A stretch of 64,000 bases of DNA from JAHBVL01 sp964461025 (GTDB lineage: Bacteria > Chloroflexota > Chloroflexia > Thermomicrobiales > UBA6265): NCBI GenBank assembly GCA_964461025.1, contig CAYWSE010000008.1, positions 10,382-74,381 of the forward strand, in the 5' to 3' direction. The position numbers and the translations under genes are program-made. The notes under the pieces are model-generated. The model saw nothing but the letters and a program-made list of their open reading frames with translations, did not search any database and was not told where the DNA came from. Shown here piece after piece: positions 24,099 to 33,190 of this stretch (positions are counted from its first letter, which is position 1; every line of letters starts with the position of its first letter).

Positions 24099-25472
24099 CT
24101 AGATCAGGCCGGTGATGATCTCGCCGGCATTGGCCATCGCTTCTTCGCCGGTCAGCTCGCCGCGATAGGCCCGCTCGACATCCGGCCACATGGTGCGAAC
24201 CATCTCGGCCCAGTTGATGTGCATCTGCGGTGGCTGGACCATCGGCACGAGCTCAGCCTGGATCTTCTCCAGATGCGGATTGTTGTATTCCGGCACGCTG
24301 TCGACGCGCACGGTCTGCAGACCGATCGTGGCGGCGTATGGATTGATGACGTCGGCGCTCGCCCACCACTTGATGAACTCCCACGCCGCTTCCTTGTTCT
24401 GGCTACCCTCAGAGATCGTGGCATAGCCGAAGTTGCCCATTGCGGTCTGCTTCGTGCCGTCTTCGCCGAATGGCGCCATGAATGCCTCATATTCGAAGGG
24501 GAGACCCGGGTCAGCGTCCCAGACCGTCGCTCGCCACGACTCATCGTGCAGGATCGCGATGCGGCCCGCCGCAAAGAGTGCGGCCGCGCCATCCCAGTCA
24601 TAAGCGCCAACTTCGGGCGTCACCTTGTCGACCGATTGCAGATCGGAGAGGAACTGCGTGCCTGCTGCGCCGTTCGGCGAGACGTTCTGCGCGGTCCAGT
24701 CATCGGTCAGGATGTCGGCATGGTCGTTGTGAATCCAGGGGAACCAGTCCCAGAACGCCGAGTTGACGACTGCATCACGCAGCTCGAAGCCGTAGACGCC
24801 TTCCTTGGTCGTGGCGATAGTCGCTTCCCGGAATGCTTCGCGGGTGGTGGGGAACTCGGTGATGCCGGCTTCCTCGAGGAGATTCAGATTGGCCCAGAGA
24901 TTGAAGACCGCGCCCAGGACACCAACGCCGTACTCCGCGCCATCGATATTCACGACGTCCCAGGTGAACGGAGCGATCCCTTCGCGTTCTGAAGCCCAGG
25001 CCGGGTCATTCGCCAGCGCTGTGATGTCGGCAATGAGTCCTTCCGAAACCCAGCGAGCGAGCACCTGATCGGTGTTGTAGACGACATCCCATGGGTCGCC
25101 GCTGGCATAGCCTGCCGTCAGCTGTTCGGGCATGGTGCCCCAGTCGTAAAACTCGACCTGAAGCTCGATGCCAGGATTGGCGGCTTCGAAGTCAGCCTTC
25201 AGCTGCTCCCAGTTCTCGGCATCGTTCGCCGCATGGTTGCCCTTGATGAACCGAACTGTCGCATCCGCCTGCTTGGCCCAGCGTCGGGTCGTCGTCGCTG
25301 GAGCAGGGGCGGCAACGGCATCGCCGATCTTCGCAGCAGTAGCCGCGGCAACACCGGCGGCGGTCATTTTGAACATGAATTCGCGTCGATTGATGAAACG
25401 ATGAGCGTAGTCGATGATCGCCTCATCCTTCATCCGCTGCAGTTCCTTGAATGTCCGTGGGCTATCTGCCAT
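24099..25472 (-). CDS. Extracellular sugar-binding protein of ABC transporter
   Basis: A 457-residue family-1-type solute-binding protein. N-terminal residues 1-30 are cytoplasmic-looking and contain INRREFMFKMTAAGVAAATA, a twin-arginine signal, followed by an Ala-rich cleavage area. The mature domain shows features of maltose/glycerol-phosphate-type binders: WEQLKADFEAANPGIELQVE, then AAWEFIKWWASADV near the end. It delivers its ligand to the permeases encoded downstream. The ATG at 25472 has GAGGAG 9 nt upstream; the frame extends to 25601 without translational signals. The promoter at 25646-25674 serves it. Confidence 0.92.
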   Translation of the reverse strand: MADSPRTFKELQRMKDEAIIDYAHRFINRREFMFKMTAAGVAAATAAKIGDAVAAPAPATTTRRWAKQADATVRFIKGNHAANDAENWEQLKADFEAANPGIELQVEFYDWGTMPEQLTAGYASGDPWDVVYNTDQVLARWVSEGLIADITALANDPAWASEREGIAPFTWDVVNIDGAEYGVGVLGAVFNLWANLNLLEEAGITEFPTTREAFREATIATTKEGVYGFELRDAVVNSAFWDWFPWIHNDHADILTDDWTAQNVSPNGAAGTQFLSDLQSVDKVTPEVGAYDWDGAAALFAAGRIAILHDESWRATVWDADPGLPFEYEAFMAPFGEDGTKQTAMGNFGYATISEGSQNKEAAWEFIKWWASADVINPYAATIGLQTVRVDSVPEYNNPHLEKIQAELVPMVQPPQMHINWAEMVRTMWPDVERAYRGELTGEEAMANAGEIITGLI

Positions 25473-25645
25473 TTGTGCTTTCTCCTCGGGACCTGCGTTC
25501 CGCGAATACCAGTCGATCCGCGGCTGAACACGAAATTCGAAGTCGCCGGAAATATTCTCCGGCCGACGCCTCCTCTCGATTGAGCCTGCGCTGGCTGTCA
25601 CTTCGGCTTCGAAGCTGGAAATCCTTTACGGACTAAGCGCCTCGC

Positions 25646-25674
25646 AGTATAAAAACGTGAAATATGCCTGTCAA
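25646..25674 (-). promoter_or_regulatory. Near-consensus sigma-70 promoter of the sugar ABC operon
   Basis: On the minus strand: -35 TTGACA (25669-25674), exactly 17 bp spacer, -10 TATACT (25646-25651). It lies in the A+T-rich centre of the divergent region between the binding-protein gene and hyuA. The leader to the ATG at 25472 would be about 165 nt. Confidence 0.8.
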
Positions 25675-25768
25675 ATGGCAGCGCGGGTGGCGACGAAGGC
25701 GCCCGATTGTCAGGAAGCAACGAGCTTTGGGCAGCGGAACGGCCTTTCGTCAGGAGCCAGCGTGTGCA

Positions 25769-27820
25769 ATGAATGAACCTTCGATGGCGATCCAGGTCGG
25801 TATCGATACCGGTGGTACGTTTACCGATCTCGTCGCATTCGATCCGCGGAACGGACAAATCACGACGTTCAAGACGCCTTCCGTCCCCTCGAAACCAGGA
25901 CAGGCGTTGCTCGACGCCATCAATGGCGGTGGATTGCCGTTTGGGGAAATCGCGGCCTTGGTACATGGCACGACGGTCGCCACCAACGCGCTGATCGAGC
26001 ACAAGGGTGCTCGTGTCGGCTTCTTGACGACAGCGGGGCACGAAGACATTCCTTACATCCAGCGGATCAACCGTCGCTGGCTGTACGACCTGCACTGGCA
26101 GAAACCGAAACCGCTGTTGCGGTCGCGGCGGGATGCGCTCGGCGTACCGGAACGACTGGACAACGAGGGTCGCGAGATCAAAGCGGTCGACCGCGACGCC
26201 GTGAAAGCGCTTTGCGCGACGCTGCGGGAAAACGGCGTCGAAGCGGTGGCGATTTGCCTCCTGTTCGCGTACGTGAACCCCGCGCACGAGCTGGAAGTGC
26301 AGGAGATTGTCGAGTCGGAGCTACCCGGGTTGCCGGTGTCGGTGTCGCATGCGGTGGCGCCTATCTGGCGCGAGTACGAGCGGGCCTCGACGACAATCGC
26401 CGACGCCTATCTGAAGCCGCTGATGCACCGGTATATTGGCAGTTTGAGCGAGTCACTGACGTCGGCGGGTTTGCAGTCGCCCTGGACGATCATGAAGTCG
26501 AACGGTGGCGCGATGGGCGCCACAGCTGCGGCGGAGAATCCGATCCAGACCGCGCAGTCCGGCCCCGCCGGGGGGATGCTGGCAGCGGCGGCGCTCGGTC
26601 AGCAAGCCGGTTTGCCTGATTTGCTGACCCTCGATATGGGCGGCACCAGCGCCGACGTCGGATTGATCATCAAAGGCGAGCAGAAGCACACGACGGAATA
26701 CGAAATCGAGTGGGGCGTGCCGGCGGCGATTCCGCTGATCGACATCAAATCGATCGGCGCCGGAGGGGGCAGCATCGCCTGGGTCGACGCCGGTGGTTTC
26801 CTGCGGGTCGGTCCCCAAAGCGCCGGCGCGGCTCCCGGACCAGCCTGCTACGGACGAGGTGGCGAGCTACCGACAGTGACCGACGCCAATCTGGTGCTGG
26901 GCAAGCTCGACCCGGGATATTTCCTTGGCGGACGAATGACGCTCGACGTCGAGGCATCGAAACGGGTCCTGCAACCACTCGCCGATCAGCTGGGAATGTC
27001 GTTGACCGAGCTGGCATCGTCGATCGTGGAAATCGCCAACGAGAACATGGCCAGCGCGATCAAGATGGTGTCGATCGAACGGGGACACGATCCACGGCGC
27101 TTCACCCTCTTCGGATTCGGCGGCGCCGGACCGTTGCATGCGGCGTCAGTGGCGAGGGCGTTGCGAATTCCACGCGTGCTGATTCCCATCTATCCGGGCA
27201 ACGCGTCGGCGCTGGGCATGCTGATCGCCGACCGCCGGGTCGACAAGATCTGGACGCAGGCGTTCAAGTCGAACAATGTCGACGCGGCGCTGGTCGAAAG
27301 TCAGTTCGGCCGGATTCGCGAGGCGGCGGTGGCCGAGTTGCGTTCTGAAGGCTTCACGGGAGAACCGGAGTTCTCCTACTCGATCAACATGCGCTATCTC
27401 GGCCAGAACTACGAGCAGGAAGTCGAGATACCACCTGATGCGATCACTGCCGGCGGGCTCGACAAGGCGTACGAGACGTTCACGCAAACGCACGAAGCGA
27501 AGTATGGCTACGCGATCGAGAACGAGATCATCGAGCTGGTGTCGTTTCGGGTAACAGCCTCAGGGAGGCGAGCGTCGCCCCATCTGCGCGTCTCACCGGA
27601 GGGCTGCGAGGCGTCGCGAGGCACGCGCGATGTCTACTTCCGTGGTCACGGATTCCTGCCGGCGACGATCATGACCCGGTATGCGTTGCAACCGGGGACT
27701 CTCTTGACTGGACCGGCGGTGATCGAGGAGCCGGGTTCGACAACAGTCGTCGAACCGGGAATGACCGCGACCGTACTCGACGATGGACAGATCCTGATCA
27801 CCCTGGAGACTCACTCATGA
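25769..27820 (+). CDS. hyuA: Hydantoinase/oxoprolinase family, A subunit
   Basis: A 683-residue protein of the HyuA/acetone-carboxylase-beta family. The N-terminal actin-like ATPase motif is GIDTGGTFTDLVAFD near residue 10; LTLDMGGTSADVGLI near residue 290 and GFGGAGPLHAASVARAL near 450 are the second phosphate-binding and C-terminal glycine-rich motifs. With HyuB it forms an ATP-dependent enzyme that opens hydantoin or 5-oxoproline rings, or carboxylates ketones. The frame opens at 25664; the ATG at 25769 is preferred, with AGGAG 12 nt upstream. It overlaps hyuB by 4 nt (ATGA). Confidence 0.9.
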   Translation: MNEPSMAIQVGIDTGGTFTDLVAFDPRNGQITTFKTPSVPSKPGQALLDAINGGGLPFGEIAALVHGTTVATNALIEHKGARVGFLTTAGHEDIPYIQRINRRWLYDLHWQKPKPLLRSRRDALGVPERLDNEGREIKAVDRDAVKALCATLRENGVEAVAICLLFAYVNPAHELEVQEIVESELPGLPVSVSHAVAPIWREYERASTTIADAYLKPLMHRYIGSLSESLTSAGLQSPWTIMKSNGGAMGATAAAENPIQTAQSGPAGGMLAAAALGQQAGLPDLLTLDMGGTSADVGLIIKGEQKHTTEYEIEWGVPAAIPLIDIKSIGAGGGSIAWVDAGGFLRVGPQSAGAAPGPACYGRGGELPTVTDANLVLGKLDPGYFLGGRMTLDVEASKRVLQPLADQLGMSLTELASSIVEIANENMASAIKMVSIERGHDPRRFTLFGFGGAGPLHAASVARALRIPRVLIPIYPGNASALGMLIADRRVDKIWTQAFKSNNVDAALVESQFGRIREAAVAELRSEGFTGEPEFSYSINMRYLGQNYEQEVEIPPDAITAGGLDKAYETFTQTHEAKYGYAIENEIIELVSFRVTASGRRASPHLRVSPEGCEASRGTRDVYFRGHGFLPATIMTRYALQPGTLLTGPAVIEEPGSTTVVEPGMTATVLDDGQILITLETHS

Positions 27821-29556
27821 CCGCCTCTGTGGCCGCGGCCCGGCCTGACATCGATCCGGTGACGTTGACCGTTATCGACAACTACCTCACCTCCACCTGC
27901 CGCGACATGGGGGTGACGATGATGAAGACGAGCTACTCGCCGATCTTCAACGAGTCGCTCGATTTCTCCTGCGTGATCTTCGATCCGGCCGGGCAAATGC
28001 TGGCGCAGGCGGAGTTTTGCCCGTCGCAGATCGGTACGATCAAGTTCACCGTCAACTGGACACTCGAAGAGCTCGGTCTGGAGCACTTCGAACCGGGCGA
28101 TGTGCTGATCCACGACGATCCATACCGGGGTTCGGGTCACGTTCCCGAACACATGATGCTGAAGCCGGTCTTCTACAACGGCAGCATTTTCGCATTCGTG
28201 GCGAATGTGGCGCATATGTCGGAACCGGGCGCCAAAACACCGGGCGGCTTGTCAGGCGACGCCACGGAGGTCTTTCAGGAAGGATTGCTGTTGCCGCCGG
28301 TGAAGATCAAGCGGCGAGGCGAGGATGTGCCGGATATCTGGAAGATCATTCTGGCCAATCACCGGACGCCGAAAGTCACGTTCGGCGACTTCCGGGCGAT
28401 GATGGCGTCGCTCGATCTGGCCGAAACGCGATTGATCGAGCTGCTCGACACCTATGGCGAAGAACTGGTGAGGGAGGCGTCGGCGGAACTGCTGACGATC
28501 GCCGAAAAACGCATGCGGGCGGAGATTCGCTCGATTCCAAATGGCGTCTACGAGTTCGTCGATGTGATCGAGGACGACGGCATTACCGATCGGGACTATC
28601 CGATGCGGTTACGGCTGTCGGTGCTCGACGAGGAGATCATCGCCGACTTCACCGGTTCGGCTCCACAGGCGATCGGGCCGGTCAACGCTATTTACGCGGT
28701 GACCGCTTCGGCGGTCTACAACGCTTTTCTGCACCTGACCGATCCGACAATTCCCCGCAATGAGGGATGCTACCGGCCCTTCACCATCATCGCGCCGCCC
28801 GGCACAATTGTGAACTGCTCCTTCCCTGCTCCGGTGGCTGGCGGCAACACCGAAACGAGCCCGCGCATCACCGATATGGTGTTCGGCGCGTTGCAGGGCG
28901 CTATTCCGGACCGGGTGGTTGCCGCGTGCGGTGGAACGTCGTCGCCCTTCCTTTTCGGCGGCACGGATCCGCGGTCGGGCGATCTCTACGCGCACTTTCA
29001 CTTCGAAGGGGTCGGCTGGGGCGGTCGCAAGGGTCTCGACGGCAATGACATGGTGGTGACGATCAACGGCAACTGCCGCAACACGCCTGTCGAGATTTTC
29101 GAAACCCGCTACCCGGCCTTTCTGGTCGAGGAGTACCGGTTGCTGACCGACTCGGGCGGGCCGGGCGAATGGCGAGGCGGTCTGGGCGGCGAACGGATAT
29201 TGACCGTGCAGACCGAGGTGACCGTGAGCGCACTGCTGAACAGGATGAAAACCGATCCCTGGGGTGTCCTGGGGGGCGGCGACGGAGCGCGCGGTGGTTT
29301 GTGGGTGAAGCTTGCCGGCAGCGACGAATGGAAGACCTTCGTGGAGACCTTCGGGACGCATTCGCCGTCGAAGTTCTCGGGGATCACGTTGCATCCCGGC
29401 GATCAGGTGAAGCTGGTGATGCCGGGCGGCGGCGGGTATGGCGATCCCGGCGCGCGCGATCCAGCCCTGGTGCAGCGCGATCTGGACAACGGTTTCGTAT
29501 CGCTGGATAGGGCGATCGAGGATTATGGCTATGCGGCTAGCGATGAGGTGGCCTGA
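27817..29556 (+). CDS. hyuB: Hydantoinase/oxoprolinase family, B subunit
   Basis: A 579-residue partner of HyuA. Family features are the N-terminal DPVTLTVIDNYLTSTCRDMG, the central HDDPYRGSGHVPEHMM, GGNTETSPRITDMVFGAL, and the C-terminal GGGGYGDPGARDPALVQRDLD. The stretch PGGLSGDATEVFQEGLLLPPVKI is also typical. The ring-opened or carboxylated substrate is unknown. The start is coupled to hyuA by an ATGA overlap and the stop is 3 nt from the following small gene, so three proteins are made together. Confidence 0.92.
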   Translation: MTASVAAARPDIDPVTLTVIDNYLTSTCRDMGVTMMKTSYSPIFNESLDFSCVIFDPAGQMLAQAEFCPSQIGTIKFTVNWTLEELGLEHFEPGDVLIHDDPYRGSGHVPEHMMLKPVFYNGSIFAFVANVAHMSEPGAKTPGGLSGDATEVFQEGLLLPPVKIKRRGEDVPDIWKIILANHRTPKVTFGDFRAMMASLDLAETRLIELLDTYGEELVREASAELLTIAEKRMRAEIRSIPNGVYEFVDVIEDDGITDRDYPMRLRLSVLDEEIIADFTGSAPQAIGPVNAIYAVTASAVYNAFLHLTDPTIPRNEGCYRPFTIIAPPGTIVNCSFPAPVAGGNTETSPRITDMVFGALQGAIPDRVVAACGGTSSPFLFGGTDPRSGDLYAHFHFEGVGWGGRKGLDGNDMVVTINGNCRNTPVEIFETRYPAFLVEEYRLLTDSGGPGEWRGGLGGERILTVQTEVTVSALLNRMKTDPWGVLGGGDGARGGLWVKLAGSDEWKTFVETFGTHSPSKFSGITLHPGDQVKLVMPGGGGYGDPGARDPALVQRDLDNGFVSLDRAIEDYGYAASDEVA

Positions 29557-29559
29557 CCG

Positions 29560-29790
29560 ATGAGCGATTTCCCATCAAGCGAAACCACCTCCGAAGGAAA
29601 ATGGGTGACGCCGAATGTCAGCTATGTCGAACCGCTGCGCAATGCCTGCGCGCTGTGTGGGCAGCCGATTCCAAGGCGGTACTGGAAGGCGACGATCGAA
29701 GGCGAATCTCATATTTTTTGCGGTCCGGCGCATGCGGGGATGTATGTGACGTACTGGCTGCCGACGTATGGGCGACAGGAGACGACGTAG
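29560..29790 (+). CDS. Small putative zinc-binding protein of the hyuAB operon
   Basis: A 76-residue protein, starting 3 nt after hyuB stops. The core CALCGQPIPRRYW (residues 30-33 hold CxxC) followed by IFCGPAHAGMY (C and H about 20 residues later) looks like a treble-clef or ribbon zinc site. Acetone and acetophenone carboxylases, relatives of HyuAB, also have small third subunits, which suggests this is an accessory subunit rather than a free protein. No homologous enzyme activity is recognised. Confidence 0.65.
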   Translation: MSDFPSSETTSEGKWVTPNVSYVEPLRNACALCGQPIPRRYWKATIEGESHIFCGPAHAGMYVTYWLPTYGRQETT

Positions 29791-29837
29791 TCCGTAGGTC
29801 GCGGGTCCTTTGGCGTCGACACCGAAGCTCCTACAAA

Positions 29838-29954
29838 CCGTCACTTCGAGCTTGTCGAGAAATCTCTCGTTCGAAATGCGCACGCCGGAAGAGAATGCTT
29901 GCTCCCTCCGACGAGAGACTCACCCACTCCGCCGCGGCTTCGGTCGGAATGACA
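29838..29954. repeat. Dispersed element, degenerate copy G
   Basis: GTCACTTCGAGCTTGTCGAGAA at the left and CGCCGCGGCTTCGGTCGGAATGAC at the right keep the terminal inverted-repeat form, with a diverged middle. It fills much of the 282 bp between the hyuAB operon and the convergent sdh-like gene. Confidence 0.5.
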
Positions 29955-30072
29955 AGGTCTATTTGGAAAGCGGCGAGCTATTCCGCGGGAACCGGTTCTT
30001 CATCATTCCGGCGGAGCCTCGTGACATTCGCACGTCAGTGCGCCACGATCGCCGGATCGAATCGAAGCTCGA

Positions 30073-30963
30073 CTAGAACTCGTGCTGGATGATGATGATC
30101 GCCGCAGGCAGCGTCAGCAGCACCGATCCGGCGATGGCGATCCAGAAGAGCTGCTTCTGGTAGTGCACGCCCTTGGACCAGAAATCGATCAGGATGATCC
30201 GCAAACCGTTCAGAGTGTGGTAAATGACCGCACCGACGAGCAGGATCTCCATCAGGATCAGCCAGGGGTTGCCATAGAACTCGACCGTTTCGTCATAGAC
30301 ATCGCGACCAAGGCCGATCAGCATGATGTCGATGATGTGAACCAACAGGAAAAAGAGTATGCCCAGGCCCGTGGCGCGGTGCATGACCCATGCGTACTGG
30401 CCAAGGTCGCCGCTGTACACAGGACGCGTGCCGAGGCTGATGTGGCGCAGAATGTAGATGGCGATGAGCGCCATGCCAACGTACGTGACGATGGCAAAGG
30501 CAAAGAGTGAATAGCCAATCGCATCTGCGATCCACATCTCCCCGGCAAGCGGGCCGGTGTTGTTCCGGGCGGCTTCCTCGTCGAAGGTGAAAATCGTCAA
30601 CGCGCCCATCGCTGTGAAGACGATGCCCAGCACCCAGGCCAGCGAGGTCAGGACCAGGCGCCAGCCGGGCGAGCGGATCCAGTCGATGACCACGGTGCGC
30701 ATACCGAAAATGCCGTGCCAGACGGCCATGATCAGGAGGAGAAGATCGAACAGTCGCCAGAGCGGATTGGCCCAACGGTTGGCGACGAAATCAAAGACTG
30801 TCTCCGACGGCACATTGAGATAGTGGGTGATGAAGAGGTGCCCACAGGCGAGGAAGACCAGGAGCAAACCGGAAACCCGGAAAAAGTACCAGCTGAACCG
30901 GTCGAATCCCGGCATCCCGACACCGAGCGACGACCCCGGCCGCTCCGATACGACAGCTGACAT
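30073..30963 (-). CDS. Fused succinate dehydrogenase membrane anchor (SdhD-SdhC-like)
   Basis: A 296-residue membrane protein with about seven hydrophobic helices (roughly 24-48, 69-93, 103-124, 147-172, 195-217, 232-258, 272-293). Both halves carry the cytochrome b anchor pattern: SWYFFRVSG then His42, and HGIFGMR (83-89); HRATG (195), a His209, and HTLNGLR (249-255). The HxxxGxR motif therefore occurs twice. This is best read as SdhD and SdhC joined by one extra helix, which would bind heme b and quinone and anchor SdhAB. No sdhA or sdhB lies beside it. A formate-dehydrogenase-type cytochrome b was considered less likely. Confidence 0.75.
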   Translation of the reverse strand: MSAVVSERPGSSLGVGMPGFDRFSWYFFRVSGLLLVFLACGHLFITHYLNVPSETVFDFVANRWANPLWRLFDLLLLIMAVWHGIFGMRTVVIDWIRSPGWRLVLTSLAWVLGIVFTAMGALTIFTFDEEAARNNTGPLAGEMWIADAIGYSLFAFAIVTYVGMALIAIYILRHISLGTRPVYSGDLGQYAWVMHRATGLGILFFLLVHIIDIMLIGLGRDVYDETVEFYGNPWLILMEILLVGAVIYHTLNGLRIILIDFWSKGVHYQKQLFWIAIAGSVLLTLPAAIIIIQHEF

Positions 30964-31088
30964 CTCCGCCTACCCTTTCGCCCTCAGCACACCCTGCCCG
31001 GGCATTCGCGGCAATGCAGCATTCCCCGAAAACCGGACTTCGCATTTCGTCATTGTACGCTTGACACCATTTGGCGCGCGACAGGGGT

Positions 31089-31499
31089 ATGGTGGCGACA
31101 GAGATTTTCGAGCGAGTGGTGAGTGAACGGGGCCGGTGGGTGGGGTTCCTGCCGGCAGTTGTCGTGATGGCGGCGATTTTCGTGCTGTCGCATCAGCAGA
31201 AACCGCCAACGATCGGCAACGATCCGGCGTTGAGCGCAATCGCTGGACATCTCGTGGCGTACGGCGTTCTGGCGCTGGCGATGCTCGGGGCGTTCACGGT
31301 CGCCGGATTGTCATTCAGGCAGGCAGCGTTTGCCGCGATTGGGATGAGTCTGGAGTTCGGGTTGACGGATGAGCTGCACCAGCGTTATGTGCCGGGCCGG
31401 CACGCCGATCCGTGGGATCTGCTCGCCGACCTGATCGGCGCGACGGTTGCGGTGGGCTTGGTGACAGCTTGGCGGCAAAGGGCAAGTCGCCGAGGCTGA
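31089..31499 (+). CDS. VanZ-family membrane protein
   Basis: A 136-residue protein with about four transmembrane helices. The family pattern is present: SHQQKPP after the first helix, a His in AGHLVAYGVLALAML, and DELHQRYVPGRHADPWDLLAD near residue 95. VanZ-like proteins are linked to low-level teicoplanin resistance or to membrane roles that are mostly unknown. Start: ATG 31089 is chosen; a TTG at 31071 and GTGs just downstream are possible, and no clear Shine-Dalgarno sequence decides. Confidence 0.75.
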   Translation: MVATEIFERVVSERGRWVGFLPAVVVMAAIFVLSHQQKPPTIGNDPALSAIAGHLVAYGVLALAMLGAFTVAGLSFRQAAFAAIGMSLEFGLTDELHQRYVPGRHADPWDLLADLIGATVAVGLVTAWRQRASRRG

Positions 31500-31536
31500 T
31501 CGTTAAGACCGGAAAGAAGCGAGGAATCCGGGATCC

Positions 31537-31929
31537 CTACCTGCTGCCAGGAAAATCCCAATATTGACCCGGCCTTGAGACGTCCATAAGCAGTAACAAA
31601 CGCTGGACGATCAACTCCAGTGTTCCGGCATGTACAGAGCCTATTCGTTTGCGGAGCCGCTGGTGTGAGATCGATCTGAACTGTTCTGTCATTGCATACG
31701 AGTCGCGAGGAAGGTGCCCCTCCGACATCACGAGATCGACGTGAGTTGCCATGTTCCGATCCTTCGATGTTGCGGGCACCACGAAAACCAACTCGCTCGG
31801 GATCATATTGAGTTCTTCACCAGAGATAATAACGGCAGGGCGACGACCCTGCTGTTCACGACCGACAGCAGGGTCAAAATACGCCACCCAAACATCGCCT
31901 CTTCGGACGACTCTACGTGAGTCGGTCAT
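31537..31929 (-). CDS. MazF/PemK-type endoribonuclease toxin
   Basis: A 130-residue toxin. The N-terminal VRRGDVWVAYFDPAVGREQQ and GRRPAVIIS motif, then ELVFVVPATS and the late IGSVHAGTLELIVQRLLLL, are typical of MazF. The family cleaves single-stranded mRNA at short sequences and stops translation. Its ATG overlaps the antitoxin stop by 4 nt (31926-31929), giving antitoxin-first co-translation. Confidence 0.88.
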   Translation of the reverse strand: MTDSRRVVRRGDVWVAYFDPAVGREQQGRRPAVIISGEELNMIPSELVFVVPATSKDRNMATHVDLVMSEGHLPRDSYAMTEQFRSISHQRLRKRIGSVHAGTLELIVQRLLLLMDVSRPGQYWDFPGSR

Positions 31930-32192
31930 TCATCCCACTCATACTCATCTTCGAGCCCGTCCATGAGCGTAGAATCCCAAAGTGCGATTTCATTCTGATA
32001 GTCAGCCCAAGCCTCTGGATCAGCGCGCAACCTGCGGAAGTCCTCAGCCAGCTGAGCAAAGAACGCTTTCTTCTGCCTCTCGAATAGCATCTCGTCAATT
32101 ATCTGACCAGTGCTCTTTCCCTCCTCACGAGAGATCTCAACGAGTTTGTCTCTAGTCGCTGATGGCACTCTGATCGTTGTTGATGTACTCAT
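31926..32192 (-). CDS. Antitoxin of MazF module, ribbon-helix-helix type
   Basis: An 88-residue protein. The first 45 residues (TTIRVPSATRDKLVEISREE, then GQIIDEML) form a ribbon-helix-helix DNA-binding domain; the acidic C-terminus (ALWDSTLMDGLEDEYEWDE) should wrap and block the toxin. A 12-bp palindrome 30 nt upstream of the start is a likely autoregulatory operator. Confidence 0.82.
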   Translation of the reverse strand: MSTSTTIRVPSATRDKLVEISREEGKSTGQIIDEMLFERQKKAFFAQLAEDFRRLRADPEAWADYQNEIALWDSTLMDGLEDEYEWDE

Positions 32193-32221
32193 AGCGTTTC
32201 TCGCTTGTAGATGTCTTCGCC

Positions 32222-32233
32222 TACAGTACTGTA
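32222..32233. promoter_or_regulatory. Palindrome TACAGTACTGTA, likely antitoxin operator
   Basis: A perfect 12-bp palindrome, 30 nt upstream of the antitoxin ATG. Ribbon-helix-helix antitoxins usually repress their own promoter by binding such sites; the site has not been tied to the protein here. Confidence 0.5.
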
Positions 32234-32284
32234 ACAGAACTGGGCTGTTCCACGACAGTGGACTTCTTGCCGGGCCACTTATTG

Positions 32285-33175
32285 TTAATTCGGGGTTGGG
32301 TGTTGACCGAGCCCAGCCGGCGGACGTGAGCCGCGGACGACGCCGGCGATGGCAATGATGGTCAGAATGTAGGGAAGGGCGAGGAGAATATCGGCGGAAA
32401 CGCCGATACCCTTAGTCTGGGCTTGAATCTGGAACGCCTGTGCGCCGGCAAAAAGCAGACAGGCGGCAAGTGTGCCAAACGGCATCCAGTTGCCGAAGAT
32501 CACCGCCGCCAGCGCAATGAATCCTCGCCCTGCGGTCATTTCGCGGGTGAACAAACCGAGCGATCCGATCGTCAGAAACGCTCCACCCGCCGCAGCGAAT
32601 ACGCCGCTCATCATGACCATCGCGTAGCGCATCAGCGAGACGTTGATACCGACACTCTCCGCCGCCTGGGGATGTTCGCCGCAGGCCATGACCCGGAGTC
32701 CCTGTTTGGTCAGTTTGAGAAAGATGAAAACGAGTGGCACGCAAATGAAAGCAATTGGCACCAGAACATTGACCTGCGAGGTCACATCGGGGAGTTTTTC
32801 AACGCTCGGCGTTCGTCCGGACTGTCCCCAGAGGCGTTGTATGAGAAACACCGTGGCGCCGGCGGCGAGGAGATTGATTGCTGTACCGGTGACGATCTGG
32901 TCTGAGCGCAATCCGATGCTCCAGAAGGCGTGCACGAGTGAGGCGAGCGCGCCGACGATCACGGCAACAAGCAGACCCAGCCACGCGTTCTCCAGATAGT
33001 ATGTTCCGACAACCGCCGCGAAAGCACCCGAGAGCATCAACCCCTCGAGCGCGATATTCATGACGCCAGACCGTTCGGACAGCAATCCGCCCATCGCCGC
33101 GAACACGAGAGGCGTGGCCATGCGCAGGACCGCTTTGAGCAGATTCAGATCGAAGAAATCGAGGAACCCATCCAC
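32285..33175 (-). CDS. Nucleoside ABC transporter permease (YufQ/BmpD type)
   Basis: A 296-residue polytopic permease of the branched-chain/ribose-like superfamily. It starts FFDLNLLKAVLRMATPLVFAAMGG and carries ERSGVMNIALEGLML, a hallmark of this permease family, then GRGFIALAAVIFGNW late in the chain. About eight hydrophobic helices are visible. It is the last gene of the BMP operon, 15 nt after the other permease, and together they form the channel for purine or pyrimidine nucleosides. Confidence 0.9.
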   Translation of the reverse strand: MDGFLDFFDLNLLKAVLRMATPLVFAAMGGLLSERSGVMNIALEGLMLSGAFAAVVGTYYLENAWLGLLVAVIVGALASLVHAFWSIGLRSDQIVTGTAINLLAAGATVFLIQRLWGQSGRTPSVEKLPDVTSQVNVLVPIAFICVPLVFIFLKLTKQGLRVMACGEHPQAAESVGINVSLMRYAMVMMSGVFAAAGGAFLTIGSLGLFTREMTAGRGFIALAAVIFGNWMPFGTLAACLLFAGAQAFQIQAQTKGIGVSADILLALPYILTIIAIAGVVRGSRPPAGLGQHPTPN

Positions 33176-33190
33176 TTCGAAATTGCTCCG

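Noticed and set aside
31052..31066. TTGACA and TACAAT boxes between the SdhDC-like and VanZ genes
   Set aside because: TTGACA (plus) has no -10 at suitable spacing before the start, and TACAAT (minus) has no matching -35.
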